Source: an uncultured Bacilli bacterium (GTDB lineage Bacteria > Bacillota_I > Bacilli_A > RF39 > UBA660). Taken from it: a DNA stretch of 64,000 nt. Position 1 is the first letter of the stretch. Each line of letters starts with the position of its first letter. Positions 1 through 8,159 of the stretch are shown here, one piece after another. The position numbers and the translations under genes were made by a program. The DNA lies in assembly GCA_944363785.1 (NCBI GenBank), contig CALVVF010000005.1, positions 1 to 64,000 on the forward strand. The letters run 5' to 3'. The notes below the pieces were generated by a model. It saw only the letters and a program-made list of their open reading frames with translations, was not told where the DNA came from and ran no database searches.

Positions 1-242
1 AAAATTAACATTTTAACTATATCATATCGATTTTTTATTTTTACTTTTTTAGTCTCACATCATTGACAACTACACATGTTTTAACTTTTTTCTATTAAAT
101 TATATGAGAAATAGAAAAAAGAAAGTACCTGTAATAAAAAATATTTAAAAAAAATAATGGAAAATGCTCTCTTGCTTAATATAGTGTGATAAAATTAAAA
201 CAAAAGATACAAGTGTAATACGATCTGAGAAAGAAGGTGTAG

Positions 243-258
243 GGAATAATATTATTCC
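243..258. promoter_or_regulatory. Perfect 16-bp palindrome next to a start codon
   Basis: GGAATAAT/ATTATTCC is an uninterrupted inverted repeat ending six bases before the ATG at 265, lying between a good Shine-Dalgarno-like AAGAAGGTG (about 231-239) and the start. It could be an operator or a translation-blocking hairpin. The core resembles AT-rich PerR/Fur-type boxes but lacks their 7-1-7 spacing. The rest of 1-264 is AT-rich, with no gene that I can support. Confidence 0.35.
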
Positions 259-264
259 TGAGAA

Positions 265-588
265 ATGAAAGAGAAAATAGAAGAATATTTAAAACAAATA
301 AATGAGATCAAGGGTACTGAACGTGAGCAATTAAAAGAAGATCTTTTAATCCATATTTCCTTTTATCAACATGAACGGTTAATCCATCTTCTAGTCACGA
401 TAACTTTCGCTCTTCTTACTTTTTTTAGTTTATTCTTTTTAGTTACTATGCCAAGTATTGCGGTTGGTATTTTGTTCGTTATCTTTTTAATCATGCTAGC
501 ATTCTATATTAAACATTATTACTTTTTAGAAAATAATGTTCAAAAACTTTACAAAATTTATGACGACTTAATCAAACCAAAACACTAA
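265..588 (+). CDS. Small two-helix membrane protein (paralogue at 26039-26374)
   Basis: 107-residue protein of unknown function. A charged, helix-prone N-terminus (residues 1-30) is followed by the motif QHERLIHLLVT (about 35-45), two closely spaced hydrophobic segments (about 42-62 and 66-84), the motif HYYFLEN, and a short cytoplasmic tail. A second gene at 26039 has the same layout and keeps QHERLIHLLVT and HYFFLEN, so the pair is one family. I do not recognise a named domain. It stands alone in front of the PerR gene. The SD directly upstream of this ATG is weak and a palindrome precedes it, so regulated translation is possible but unproven. Confidence 0.75.
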   Translation: MKEKIEEYLKQINEIKGTEREQLKEDLLIHISFYQHERLIHLLVTITFALLTFFSLFFLVTMPSIAVGILFVIFLIMLAFYIKHYYFLENNVQKLYKIYDDLIKPKH

Positions 589-629
589 AAAACACTTGCT
601 TTTCTTTTCTACAATGATATAATAATAAC

Positions 630-644
630 TGATAATCATTATCA
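630..644. promoter_or_regulatory. Fur/PerR-family operator (perfect 7-1-7 box)
   Basis: TGATAATCATTATCA is a perfect 7-1-7 inverted repeat 12 bases before the ATG of the Fur-family gene. It matches the Bacillus Fur-box consensus TGATAATnATTATCA. PerR boxes differ mainly by TTA at the edges. An upstream GATATAAT-like -10 (about 615-622) puts the box at or just past the transcription start, so autorepression is likely. Confidence 0.8.
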
Positions 645-656
645 ATAAGGAGTGTT

Positions 657-1052
657 ATGAAATACCGAAACACTAAACAAAAAGAATTGATTTTAGACAT
701 CATCAAAAATAATCACGATCATCCAACAATTTACGAAATTTATGATGAAGTCAAAAAGGCAGACGCCAGTATTGGCCAAGCAACAGTCTATCGCAATGTG
801 AAACAATTCGTAAAAGAAGGAAAAATTAGTCTGTTAAAAACAAAACAAGGAGTAGACCGTTATGATTTTTATCAAGACCATTTTCATCTTGAATGTTTAA
901 CCTGTGGTAAGCTATTTGATTTCTATGACTCGAAATTACTCAATCAACTAAAGAGTAAGAATTATCTAGATGACTTTCAAGCGAGAAACTATAATTTAAC
1001 GATTGAAGGATATTGCCTAGAATGTAATGGAGGAAAACGTGAAGAAGTTTAG
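657..1052 (+). CDS. perR: PerR-like Fur-family peroxide/metal regulator
   Basis: 131-residue Fur-family repressor. The N-terminal winged helix includes [10 protein letters not shown] (recognition helix). The C-terminal half has the four-cysteine structural zinc site (CLTC and CLEC). Metal-sensing residues fit PerR better than Fur: RYDF (PerR Asp85 region), DHFH (His91/His93) and an aspartate in LFDF where PerR has Asp104 and Fur usually has Glu. It overlaps the hydrogenase-rubrerythrin gene by 14 bases, so the two are co-translated. PerR oxidised by peroxide would derepress its own operon through the box at 630-644. The box looks more Fur-like than PerR-like, so the PerR assignment rests on the protein residues and the neighbour. 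Confidence 0.85.
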   Translation: MKYRNTKQKELILDIIKNNHDHPTIYEIYDEVKKADASIGQATVYRNVKQFVKEGKISLLKTKQGVDRYDFYQDHFHLECLTCGKLFDFYDSKLLNQLKSKNYLDDFQARNYNLTIEGYCLECNGGKREEV

Positions 1053-3249
1053 ATGTAAAATATGTGGTTATATTGAAGAAATGGAAGAGTTACCAGATGG
1101 GTATACTTGCCCTCTTTGCGGAGTAGGCAAAGAAATGATGGAAGAGGTAATCGAAGAGCAACGCCCAAAGAAGAAGTACCGCTGTAAGCTATGCGGCTAT
1201 ATCGAAGAAAATGGCGATTTAGTTGAACAAGGAGATTATCGTTGTCCAATTTGTGGAGTTCATCAAGAGTTTATGGAAGAAGTTACTTTAGAAGAGGCTC
1301 CGCCTGAAAAAGAAGGCAAAAGAATTCCTATCGATGAAGACAATCCAGGAATCGCTAGAATCATGGAAAAGTGCATTAATTGTGGCCGTTGTAAAGATAT
1401 CTGTCAAAACGTAGTTGGCATAAAATACCAAGACAAGGTAACGGGACACCCAGCCTGTGTTTCTTGTGGCCAATGTATCTTGAATTGTCCAATGGGAGCA
1501 ATTGTCCCTAAATATAACTACAAGAAAGTAGCTCAAGAAATTGAAAATCAAGATAAAATCGTCATCGCTTTAACTTCTCCTGCTGTCAGGGTTGCCTTAG
1601 GTGAAGAATTTAAGGAAGAAGCAGGTACCAATGTTGAAGGCAGAATGGTAGGAGCTTTAAAAGAATTAGGGTTTGATTATGTATTCGATACCACTTTTGG
1701 CGCTGATTTGACTATCATGGAAGAAGCAAGTGAGTTGGTCTCTAGAATAAAAGAAAACAAGAACTTACCTCAATTAACTAGTTGTTGCCCGGCTTGGGTG
1801 AAATATCTAGAAATTTACCACCCTGATTGGATAAAAAATTTATCTACTTGTAAAAGTCCAATTGGTATGCAAACAACAATGATTAAAACCTATTTTGCAC
1901 AAATAAAAAATTTGGATCCAACCAAAATAATTACGGTAGCAATAACTCCATGTACAGCAAAGAAGGGTGAAGCGTTACGTGAAGAACTAAAATCAAGTAG
2001 CACTTTTTGGCACAAAGAAATTACAAGAGATAATGATTATGTCATCACGACTAGTGAACTAGGCTTAATGTTACGAGAAAAAGGTATAGATTTTACGAAA
2101 ATTTCTGAGCAACACTTCGATTCTTTGTTAGAAAGAGGAAGTGGGGCAGGTGTCTTATTTGGTAACAGTGGAGGGGTAATGGAAGCAGCTATTCGAACTG
2201 CTCATTATCTACTAACAGGAAAAGACCAAGAAGCATTATTAAACTATACACCAGTTCGTGGCTTAGAAGAAGTAAAAGAAGCAACGGTTACTATCGGAGA
2301 TGTTGTACTTCAAGTAGCTGTCGTATACGGCTTGCCTAACTGGGAACGCCTCTTAGAGAAAATGAAGCAAGAACATAAAAAGTATCATTTTATCGAAGTG
2401 ATGAATTGTCCAGGTGGCTGTATCGGTGGAGGAGGACAACCGCTAACCGCAATTAATAAGCAAAAAGAGATCCTAGAAAAAAGAATGGCTGGAATTTATC
2501 AAAGTGATAAAGAAAGTCGTATTCGTTATTCTTATCGAAATCCCGATATCGAAAAAATTTATCGTGATTTCTTAGGAGAACCATTAAGCCCAATTAGTGA
2601 GGAACTCTTACATACGAGTTACCAAGATAAAAGTAAGTTATTAAAAGAGCAATCTTTTAATATAGATAAAAAACAAGAAAAGGAAGGAATGAAAAAAATG
2701 GATTACGCAAAATTAAAAGGTTCTAAAACAGAACAAAATTTGATGACCGCTTTTGCTGGAGAAAGTCAAGCGAGAAACAAATATTCATACTATGCTTCAA
2801 AAGCTAAAAAGGATGGTTATGAACAAATCGCTGCTATTTTCGAAGAAACAGCAAATAACGAAAAAGAACATGCTAAATTATGGTTCAAATACCTACATGG
2901 TGGCGACATCCCATCTACAATGGAAAACTTAGAAGATGCTGCTCAAGGTGAAAACTACGAATGGACAGATATGTATGCTGGATTCGCAAAAGAAGCTAAA
3001 GAAGAAGGTTTCGATGAATTAGCTTACTTATTCGATGCAGTAGCAAAAATCGAAAAAGAGCATGAAGAAAGATATTTAACCCTATTAAAGAATGTTAAAG
3101 ATGACCGTGTATTCCATAAAGATGGAGACAAAATTTGGATCTGCCGTAACTGTGGACATGTTTATGTTGGAAAAGATGCTTTAGATGTATGTCCAGTTTG
3201 TAAACATCCAAAATCATTTATGGAAGTAAAAGCAGATAACTATCAATAA
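1039..3249 (+). CDS. Rubredoxin-[FeFe] hydrogenase-rubrerythrin fusion protein
   Basis: 736 residues, about twice a normal hydrogenase. Order: two rubredoxin-like CxxCG/CPxCG modules (about 4-38 and 47-85), two [4Fe-4S] motifs ([22 protein letters not shown]; about 110-155), an H-cluster domain with TSCCPAW (about 247), TPCTAKK (about 302) and EVMNCPGGC (about 453), then a ferritin-like diiron rubrerythrin (554-700; FAGESQ, EKEH, KIEKEH ligands) and a final rubredoxin (CRNCG, CPVC). Thr replaces the usual Met of the MPC motif, as in some group B enzymes. The predicted role is to pass electrons from H2 or a carrier through rubredoxins to peroxide or O2. The chosen start is GTG 1039, because GGAGG at 1029-1033 serves it. 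ATG 1027 lacks an SD. An internal SD-ATG lies at 2681-2700. Confidence 0.88.
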   Translation: MKKFRCKICGYIEEMEELPDGYTCPLCGVGKEMMEEVIEEQRPKKKYRCKLCGYIEENGDLVEQGDYRCPICGVHQEFMEEVTLEEAPPEKEGKRIPIDEDNPGIARIMEKCINCGRCKDICQNVVGIKYQDKVTGHPACVSCGQCILNCPMGAIVPKYNYKKVAQEIENQDKIVIALTSPAVRVALGEEFKEEAGTNVEGRMVGALKELGFDYVFDTTFGADLTIMEEASELVSRIKENKNLPQLTSCCPAWVKYLEIYHPDWIKNLSTCKSPIGMQTTMIKTYFAQIKNLDPTKIITVAITPCTAKKGEALREELKSSSTFWHKEITRDNDYVITTSELGLMLREKGIDFTKISEQHFDSLLERGSGAGVLFGNSGGVMEAAIRTAHYLLTGKDQEALLNYTPVRGLEEVKEATVTIGDVVLQVAVVYGLPNWERLLEKMKQEHKKYHFIEVMNCPGGCIGGGGQPLTAINKQKEILEKRMAGIYQSDKESRIRYSYRNPDIEKIYRDFLGEPLSPISEELLHTSYQDKSKLLKEQSFNIDKKQEKEGMKKMDYAKLKGSKTEQNLMTAFAGESQARNKYSYYASKAKKDGYEQIAAIFEETANNEKEHAKLWFKYLHGGDIPSTMENLEDAAQGENYEWTDMYAGFAKEAKEEGFDELAYLFDAVAKIEKEHEERYLTLLKNVKDDRVFHKDGDKIWICRNCGHVYVGKDALDVCPVCKHPKSFMEVKADNYQ
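2681..2700 (+). promoter_or_regulatory. Internal ribosome binding site and ATG inside the fusion gene
   Basis: AGGAAGGA (2681-2688) precedes an in-frame ATG at 2698 by nine bases, exactly where a normal stand-alone rubrerythrin would begin ([14 protein letters not shown]). Translation from here would give a separate 183-residue rubrerythrin from the same mRNA. Confidence 0.5.
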
Positions 3250-3279
3250 GCATTACTAGTCATTAATGCTAAAGAAGAG

Positions 3280-3310
3280 GAGTACTGATAAAATATCGGT
3301 ACTCTTTTTT
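3280..3310 (+). terminator. Rho-independent terminator of the perR-hydrogenase operon
   Basis: The stem GAGTACTGATA pairs with TATCGGTACTC (one G-U) around an AAA loop and is followed by six T. Confidence 0.9.
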
Positions 3311-3450
3311 ATGGAAATTCCTTTAAATGTTGGATATAATAGTAAAAATAAAGGACAAAATATTGGTAATTTTCCCCAAACAAAAGCTCTATAATCCACA
3401 TAAAATAAGGGTATATGAGAAAACTAAAGTACAAATTAACCCTTACGAAT

Positions 3451-3479
3451 TTGCAAAACGAGTTCCTCTATGTTATAAT
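3451..3479 (+). promoter_or_regulatory. Promoter of the 3D-domain gene
   Basis: TTGCAA (3451-3456), 17-bp spacer, TATAAT (3474-3479) with an extended TGT. Because it lies downstream of ATG 3415, it rules out that in-frame start and supports ATG 3505. Confidence 0.8.
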
Positions 3480-3504
3480 GGTAACTGTTCGAAAGAGAGG
3501 AATT

Positions 3505-4158
3505 ATGAAAAAAATTTGTAATTGTGCTTTCAGAATAGTATGTGTTTATGTTATTGCTTTGACATTGTTTAGTCTAGCTAATGTTGATATTACGATCGAG
3601 AAAAAAGATTATGCAGTGTCAAATGAGAATATAACAAAGCAATTAAATAGTAAATTAATTGCTAGTACAGTAGATCAACAAGAGATCAAAGAACAATTAG
3701 AAATCCCTCAATCTGTTTATGAACAACCTAAGATTGAGAAAAAGGAAGAAGCTACTGCTTCATTTCCTAATTATGTTCCCCCAATAGACACAACTAATTT
3801 TCCAGTACTTTCTACAAATGCTGGAACTGTAAGCCACTATGGACATGACTGTTACGGATGTACATCAGGAAGAACAGCATCAGGGTATTATATTGGTGAT
3901 GGTCGTATTTATTATACTGATCCTGTCTATGGAAGTGTACGTATTGTTGCTGCGGGACAAGAATATCCCTTAGGAACGATTATGCGTTTAACTAATATAG
4001 GTGAAGATCCAATGCTAGCTATTGTATTAGATAGAGGTGGTGCAATCGGATCAGGTAAGGGTCGTATTTTGGACTTACTAACAGAAAGTAATGCTGTTGC
4101 CTATCAACAGGGACTAAAGTATAATGTCAAAATAGAAGTATTAAGATTGGGTTACTAA
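3505..4158 (+). CDS. Exported 3D-domain (double-psi barrel) protein
   Basis: 217 residues from ATG 3505 (SD GAGAGGA). A basic N-terminus and hydrophobic segment (about 8-24) form a signal peptide or anchor. A low-complexity linker (about 45-90) precedes a C-terminal barrel (about 100-217) with YPLGTIMRLTN, VLDRGGAIG and GRILDLL, the aspartate pattern of the 3D/YuiC-like domain related to MltA/RlpA barrels. Family members act on or bind peptidoglycan, often in germination or resuscitation. The insert HDCYGCTSGRT carries two cysteines. It is a monocistronic gene with its own promoter and terminator. Wall-remodelling is the likely role, but whether it has lytic activity cannot be told from the sequence. 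Confidence 0.75.
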   Translation: MKKICNCAFRIVCVYVIALTLFSLANVDITIEKKDYAVSNENITKQLNSKLIASTVDQQEIKEQLEIPQSVYEQPKIEKKEEATASFPNYVPPIDTTNFPVLSTNAGTVSHYGHDCYGCTSGRTASGYYIGDGRIYYTDPVYGSVRIVAAGQEYPLGTIMRLTNIGEDPMLAIVLDRGGAIGSGKGRILDLLTESNAVAYQQGLKYNVKIEVLRLGY

Positions 4159-4174
4159 TTTTAATACTTTTTTT
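4136..4174 (+). terminator. Probable terminator of the 3D-domain gene
   Basis: AAGTATTAA pairs with TTAATACTT across a 16-base loop containing the stop codon, followed by a T-run. Confidence 0.6.
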
Positions 4175-4194
4175 CTGGAATTTTAAGAGGAATA

Positions 4195-4203
4195 TGGTAT
4201 AAT
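4195..4203 (+). promoter_or_regulatory. Extended -10 promoter element
   Basis: TGGTATAAT lies 27 bases before ATG 4230. No clear -35 is visible. The TGnTATAAT form recurs in front of many genes in this window. Confidence 0.6.
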
Positions 4204-4229
4204 GAAAATAAGATAAGAAAAGGTATAAA

Positions 4230-5399
4230 ATGGGTGGTTCTATGAGACAAGAAAAAAAATTATTTAAGCATCAAACAACGATTACTATAATCGCTGTGGT
4301 AATTACAGTAGTAGCAGCAATTGGCGGTAGTTACCTTTTATTCCATAATCAGGATAAAAATAAAGAATATAATGTCTTTAAAGAAGAGGCTTTTGAAATT
4401 AGCTATGTCGATAATGGTAGGGGAAATGGAGATGTATTATCTTTAGTTAATGCTACTACTATGTCTGATGAAGAAGGAGCTAAGCAACAGCCATATCGCT
4501 TTAATGTGACAAATACGGGAAAAGAAAAAGCAAAATTTGTGATTAAACTTTCTTCTGATCAAGCATTGATTCAAGAAGATGATTGTCAGTCAAAACAACT
4601 TTCTACTTACTATATAAAATATAAAATAGATAATGAGGAACCTAAGGTGTTAAGTACTATAGAAACTAAAGATTATGAAATTTATATTAGTACTCATGAA
4701 TTAATGCCAGAAAGTAGTGAAATTCACGAACTTCGTATTTGGTTAGCTGAGGGTAGCCCAGAGCAGGCAAGTAAACAACATTTTCATGGTCGCTTAGAAA
4801 TAGAGGAATTAACTGAAGATAAAACATGGCCAGAATATCATATGGGGGATGCTGTGACTTTGCCTAATGGAGATAAGTATCATGTATTAGAGGATAGCGA
4901 TAGTACAACAGCAAAAGTAAAATTGTTGAGTGATTATAATTTGATTCCTACGGGTGTTCAGGATAGTACTTGTGTAATGAGTGAATTTATTCAAGGAAAA
5001 ATCAATGAAGGATTGATTAGTGAACAATCTGAAAAATATTACTGTAGTACTGGTAAATACCAAGAGTTAGAAACAATTCTATTTGATCGCTATTTTGTCA
5101 ATTTACAAAAAGCAGAAATTCTAACAGGATATGATGAATTACGTTTAATTACAGTTCCGGAAATCGAAGCAGTAGTTAACGATCAAGTGGGTTCTTCTAC
5201 TTTTTCTGATCATTTAAAACAAGTAACTTGGTTGGCAAATACTAATTATTGGACTTCGACACCTAATCTTAAAGACGGTAATTTTTTGTGGGCAGTTAGT
5301 GTGGATGAAACCCAAGCAGAAGTTCAAGAATTTGAAAATGCATCGGAATATTTTGGAATTAGACCGGTTATTATCGTCGATAAAGAAGTGTTACAATAG
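4230..5399 (+). CDS. Membrane-anchored extracellular protein, DUF6273-like C-terminus
   Basis: 389 residues. An N-terminal membrane anchor (about 16-38) is followed by a long extracellular part. The first half (about 50-190) looks like a beta-sandwich (YRFNVTNTGKEKAKFVIKL). The C-terminal part (about 205-389) has GDAVTLPNGDKYHVLED, YWTSTPN and FGIRPVI, a pattern I associate with DUF6273/FGE-like surface domains. No catalytic residues are recognised. ATG 4230 has AAAAGG six bases upstream; ATG 4242 behind GGGTGG is an alternative. It is a single-gene unit between its own promoter and a terminator that overlaps the stop codon. Function unknown. Confidence 0.6.
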   Translation: MGGSMRQEKKLFKHQTTITIIAVVITVVAAIGGSYLLFHNQDKNKEYNVFKEEAFEISYVDNGRGNGDVLSLVNATTMSDEEGAKQQPYRFNVTNTGKEKAKFVIKLSSDQALIQEDDCQSKQLSTYYIKYKIDNEEPKVLSTIETKDYEIYISTHELMPESSEIHELRIWLAEGSPEQASKQHFHGRLEIEELTEDKTWPEYHMGDAVTLPNGDKYHVLEDSDSTTAKVKLLSDYNLIPTGVQDSTCVMSEFIQGKINEGLISEQSEKYYCSTGKYQELETILFDRYFVNLQKAEILTGYDELRLITVPEIEAVVNDQVGSSTFSDHLKQVTWLANTNYWTSTPNLKDGNFLWAVSVDETQAEVQEFENASEYFGIRPVIIVDKEVLQ

Positions 5400-5421
5400 C
5401 GAGTGAAAAAACTCGCTTTTT
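5398..5421 (+). terminator. Rho-independent terminator
   Basis: AGCGAGT/ACTCGCT stem, six-base loop, TTTT. The left arm overlaps the stop codon at 5397-5399. Confidence 0.9.
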
Positions 5422-5433
5422 CTGTTTGATTGT

Positions 5434-5441
5434 GGTATAAT
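5434..5441 (+). promoter_or_regulatory. Extended -10 promoter element
   Basis: Extended TG followed by TATAAT (5436-5441), 32 bases before ATG 5473. The -35 region would lie in the preceding terminator. Confidence 0.6.
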
Positions 5442-5472
5442 AAAGCCACTATTGAAAAGAGGAGTGGTTAAA

Positions 5473-6237
5473 ATGAAGAATTTAAGCAAAATAATTCCAA
5501 TAACGACTACGGCGATTGGTTTTATAGTTCCTTTTACCTTTTTTTCAGCACCAAGTATAATAGCTATTTTAGCTGGGGGAGCGCTTGGATTATTAAGTGG
5601 GTCAGTTATTGTGAATGCGGTTGATCTTTTATTTGAGGATAATAAAGATATCGATTATACAAAAAAGAAGCGAAAAAGAAAACCAAAAAAGCATAAATTC
5701 AATCATAAAAAACGTAATGCAATGTTATTAGGTAAGAAAAAGACTTCAACTAGATCTAGGTATAGAGATTATCCAGTTTCTAATATTTTAACATTGGATG
5801 ATGAAGATGAGTTAACTAATAGAAAAACGGTAAGTAACACAGAAGAAGAGTCTGTTTCTAATATTCTAACATTAGATGAAGAAGAGTTAACTAATCAAGA
5901 AACAGCAAGTAATTTAAATGAGGAGCCAGTTTCTAATATTTTGACATTAGAAGAGAATGACGAGGTTGTTAATCAGGATAGAACATATAGTCTTAAACCA
6001 CTTTCTACTAGAAAACAGGTAGTGTTCGATGATAAATATACTCGTATTCCAGAAAAAGGACAAAATAGTTTGCGCGTTAATGAAGAAAAAATTATTCAAG
6101 ATGTTAGTCTACATTTAGAACAGTTACAGAAGATTTTGGTTGAAACGCAAAGACAAATGGAGGAACTTCAAAAAGTTATTGATGAGTTGATGGTAAATCA
6201 GAAAAGTACTCTTCCTAAAGTAAAAAGAATTTCTTAA
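5473..6237 (+). CDS. Unknown membrane protein with VSNILTL repeats and coiled coil
   Basis: 254 residues from ATG 5473 (SD AAGAGGAG at 5457-5464). Two adjacent hydrophobic segments (about 6-24 and 29-50) are followed by a very basic patch (KKKRKRKPKKHK), three copies of VSNILTLD/E with acidic linkers (about 102-170), the motif VVFDDKY and SLRVNEEKIIQDV, and a C-terminal coiled coil. The next gene (6401-7300) shares the two helices, the FDDxY and SLRxNxEKxIxD motifs and the coiled coil, so they are tandem paralogues with diverged middles. No known domain is recognised. The long charged region probably faces the cytoplasm. Confidence 0.65.
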   Translation: MKNLSKIIPITTTAIGFIVPFTFFSAPSIIAILAGGALGLLSGSVIVNAVDLLFEDNKDIDYTKKKRKRKPKKHKFNHKKRNAMLLGKKKTSTRSRYRDYPVSNILTLDDEDELTNRKTVSNTEEESVSNILTLDEEELTNQETASNLNEEPVSNILTLEENDEVVNQDRTYSLKPLSTRKQVVFDDKYTRIPEKGQNSLRVNEEKIIQDVSLHLEQLQKILVETQRQMEELQKVIDELMVNQKSTLPKVKRIS

Positions 6238-6272
6238 TGATGAAGAGTGCGGTATTTAAAACAAAGAAAAAG

Positions 6273-6310
6273 TCTCGTTTTGGTTCATTAGTTAGAACGA
6301 GATTTTTTTT
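6273..6310 (+). terminator. Rho-independent terminator
   Basis: TCTCGTT/AACGAGA stem with a 16-base loop and eight T. Confidence 0.8.
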
Positions 6311-6343
6311 GTGGGAAAATTGTACATAAGAACAGCTAGAAAA

Positions 6344-6372
6344 TTGCGATTTTTTATTCATTGTGGTATAAT
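6344..6372 (+). promoter_or_regulatory. Promoter of the second coiled-coil membrane protein
   Basis: TTGCGA, 17-bp spacer, TGG then TATAAT (6367-6372). It lies 28 bases before ATG 6401 and excludes the longer reading-frame start at 6311. Confidence 0.8.
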
Positions 6373-6400
6373 AAGTAACATTAGTGAAGGGGAGATAGAG

Positions 6401-7300
6401 ATGGAAAAAACAGAGTTAAAAAAAGCTAAACGTCATCCAGTAAGACGTCTATTTATTTATACATTGGTAGGATTAGGTTTATTTTCAATAATGGCTACTT
6501 CAGGGTTAATTTTAACAGGAATTCCGACTAGTATGACTCTTTTATATGGTGGAATTCCTGGAGCGGTTTTTGGTGGATTATTTGGTATGGGAGCTGGTGG
6601 AATCAGCAATATCCGAGAAAAACAAAAATTAGAAGAGTATGAAGATGAATATGAAGAAGAAGAAATTACTCAAGAAGAGAAGAATAGTGATAAAGATAAG
6701 AAGTCACGTAAAGGGAAGAAGAAAACAAAAAATGCAAACCGTGAAGTAAAAAAGGCTTTACGTGAAGAAAAGAAAGAAGAAAAAAGACAACAAAAATTAA
6801 TCAAAAGACAAGAAAATGAAGGAAGAAAAAGAACTAAAGAAGAAAGTACTAGAAAACGTGATACTGAGGGGAAAAGTAGTATAACACCTCCACCATTACC
6901 TCCTAGAAGAAAAGAAAATCCTGTTCATCAAGAAGTAAAATCATCTTCTTCTTTATCAGACAAGAACACAAATGTTCCTTCTTTACCAGGCAAGGACACA
7001 AATGTTTCTTCTTTGCTAGACAAGAACAAAAATACAAATGTTTCAGATTTTACTACGTATCGACTAAAAAAAGATTCTGTAAAACCTAAAACAGTTTTAT
7101 TTGATGATGCTTATAATCAAAATTATCGAAGTGAGGCTTCGTCATTAAGAATTAACGATGAGAAAATGATTATGGATATTAAAAATCGTTTGTTAGAATT
7201 AAATCGTCAGTTAATACAAACGCAACAAGAAATATATGCTTTACAAAAACAATTGTCTTTGTTAAATGAAGACACTGAAGAATTTCAAAAAGTAAAATAA
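6401..7300 (+). CDS. Unknown membrane protein, paralogue of the preceding gene
   Basis: 299 residues from ATG 6401 (SD AAGGGGAG). Two hydrophobic, glycine-rich helices (about 18-40 and 46-66) are followed by a highly charged helix-prone Lys/Glu stretch (about 70-155), a proline run (PPPLPPRR), three DKNTNV-like repeats, then VLFDDAY, SLRINDEKMIMDI and a terminal coiled coil. It shares its ends with the 5473 gene while the middle is rewritten by repeats. Low complexity makes functional assignment impossible; a scaffold or division-associated protein is one guess. Confidence 0.65.
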   Translation: MEKTELKKAKRHPVRRLFIYTLVGLGLFSIMATSGLILTGIPTSMTLLYGGIPGAVFGGLFGMGAGGISNIREKQKLEEYEDEYEEEEITQEEKNSDKDKKSRKGKKKTKNANREVKKALREEKKEEKRQQKLIKRQENEGRKRTKEESTRKRDTEGKSSITPPPLPPRRKENPVHQEVKSSSSLSDKNTNVPSLPGKDTNVSSLLDKNKNTNVSDFTTYRLKKDSVKPKTVLFDDAYNQNYRSEASSLRINDEKMIMDIKNRLLELNRQLIQTQQEIYALQKQLSLLNEDTEEFQKVK

Positions 7301-7307
7301 TCTAATA

Positions 7308-7337
7308 GAATCTGTTCTTAAAACGGATTCTTTTTTT
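7308..7337 (+). terminator. Rho-independent terminator
   Basis: GAATCTGTT pairs with AACGGATTC (one G-U), followed by seven T. Confidence 0.9.
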
Positions 7338-7604
7338 GTTTCTTCATCAAAGATGTGAATTTTCTTTTGATCGATAATTAGAAAATTTTATATACTTAGT
7401 TATATATTGTTTGAAGAAGTAAAGAGAACTGTGATATTCTTAATATATGGAAAGGAAAGATAGAACAAAGAATAAAAAAAAGGATATTACTCTAAAATAG
7501 ATGTCAAAATTAATAGGAGTTTTAGTTTGACACAAGTCTTTTATCAAAATAGCATGGTAAATATCCTATTTTGTTTACTTAGTTCTACGGTTTGTGGTGA
7601 TCAT

Positions 7605-8141
7605 ATGGAATTTAAAGAAGTATTAGAAAAAAGAAGAAGTATTCGTAAATATACTAAACAATCAGTGGAGAGGGAAAAAGTAAATGCTATAATCGAAGCC
7701 GGTCTACTAGCCCCATCTGCGCATAATACACAGCCTTGGCAGTTTATTATCGTAAGAAAAAGTATTCCTGAAATCGTTAAATTATTAAAAGAAGAAGGCG
7801 AAAAACATCCAGAAGATGAAAGTATCAGTAAGACGGCCGATACAATTTCTAGAGGGGATACCTTGATATTAGTATACAGTGATCGTTTAGAAAGTCCTGA
7901 TTTTACTTTATTATCGATGGGAGCGATGATTGAAAATATGCTTTTAAAGGCAACGGATTTAGGATTAGGTTCTTTGTGGATTGGTAATATTTTAAAAATT
8001 AGTAGTCAAGTAGCTGGTTATTTTGGGGTTGATGATACCAAACATCTAGTAAGTGCTGTTCTTCTAGGATATAAAGAGAAGGATCCTAAACCATTAGAAA
8101 GAAAAACTTTGGCTAATGCGATTATTAAAGAAGAAAAATAG
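7605..8141 (+). CDS. Nitroreductase-family FMN oxidoreductase
   Basis: 178 residues from ATG 7605, chosen because GGTGATC (7597-7602), a near-perfect anti-SD match, precedes it. The in-frame extension to 7527 looks non-coding. Conserved family elements: RRSIRKY (FMN phosphate contacts, about 10-16), APSAHNTQPW (about 36-45) and the glycine-rich GAMIENMLLKATDLGLGSLW near residue 110-130. Such enzymes are dimeric NAD(P)H:flavin oxidoreductases acting on nitroaromatics or quinones in the cytoplasm. The substrate is unknown here. It is a single-gene unit closed by a terminator. Confidence 0.88.
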   Translation: MEFKEVLEKRRSIRKYTKQSVEREKVNAIIEAGLLAPSAHNTQPWQFIIVRKSIPEIVKLLKEEGEKHPEDESISKTADTISRGDTLILVYSDRLESPDFTLLSMGAMIENMLLKATDLGLGSLWIGNILKISSQVAGYFGVDDTKHLVSAVLLGYKEKDPKPLERKTLANAIIKEEK

Positions 8142-8159
8142 AGGATATTTCTTTTCAGT

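Noticed and set aside
3327-3521. ORF upstream of the 3D-domain gene
   Set aside because: It spans the promoter of the next gene and has no SD. The frame from 3415 is equally excluded by the -10 at 3474.
5780-5990. Repeated motifs (VSNILTL codons) as a possible CRISPR or recombination array
   Set aside because: The repeats are in frame, differ at synonymous positions and are coding. No CRISPR array or cas gene was found in the window.
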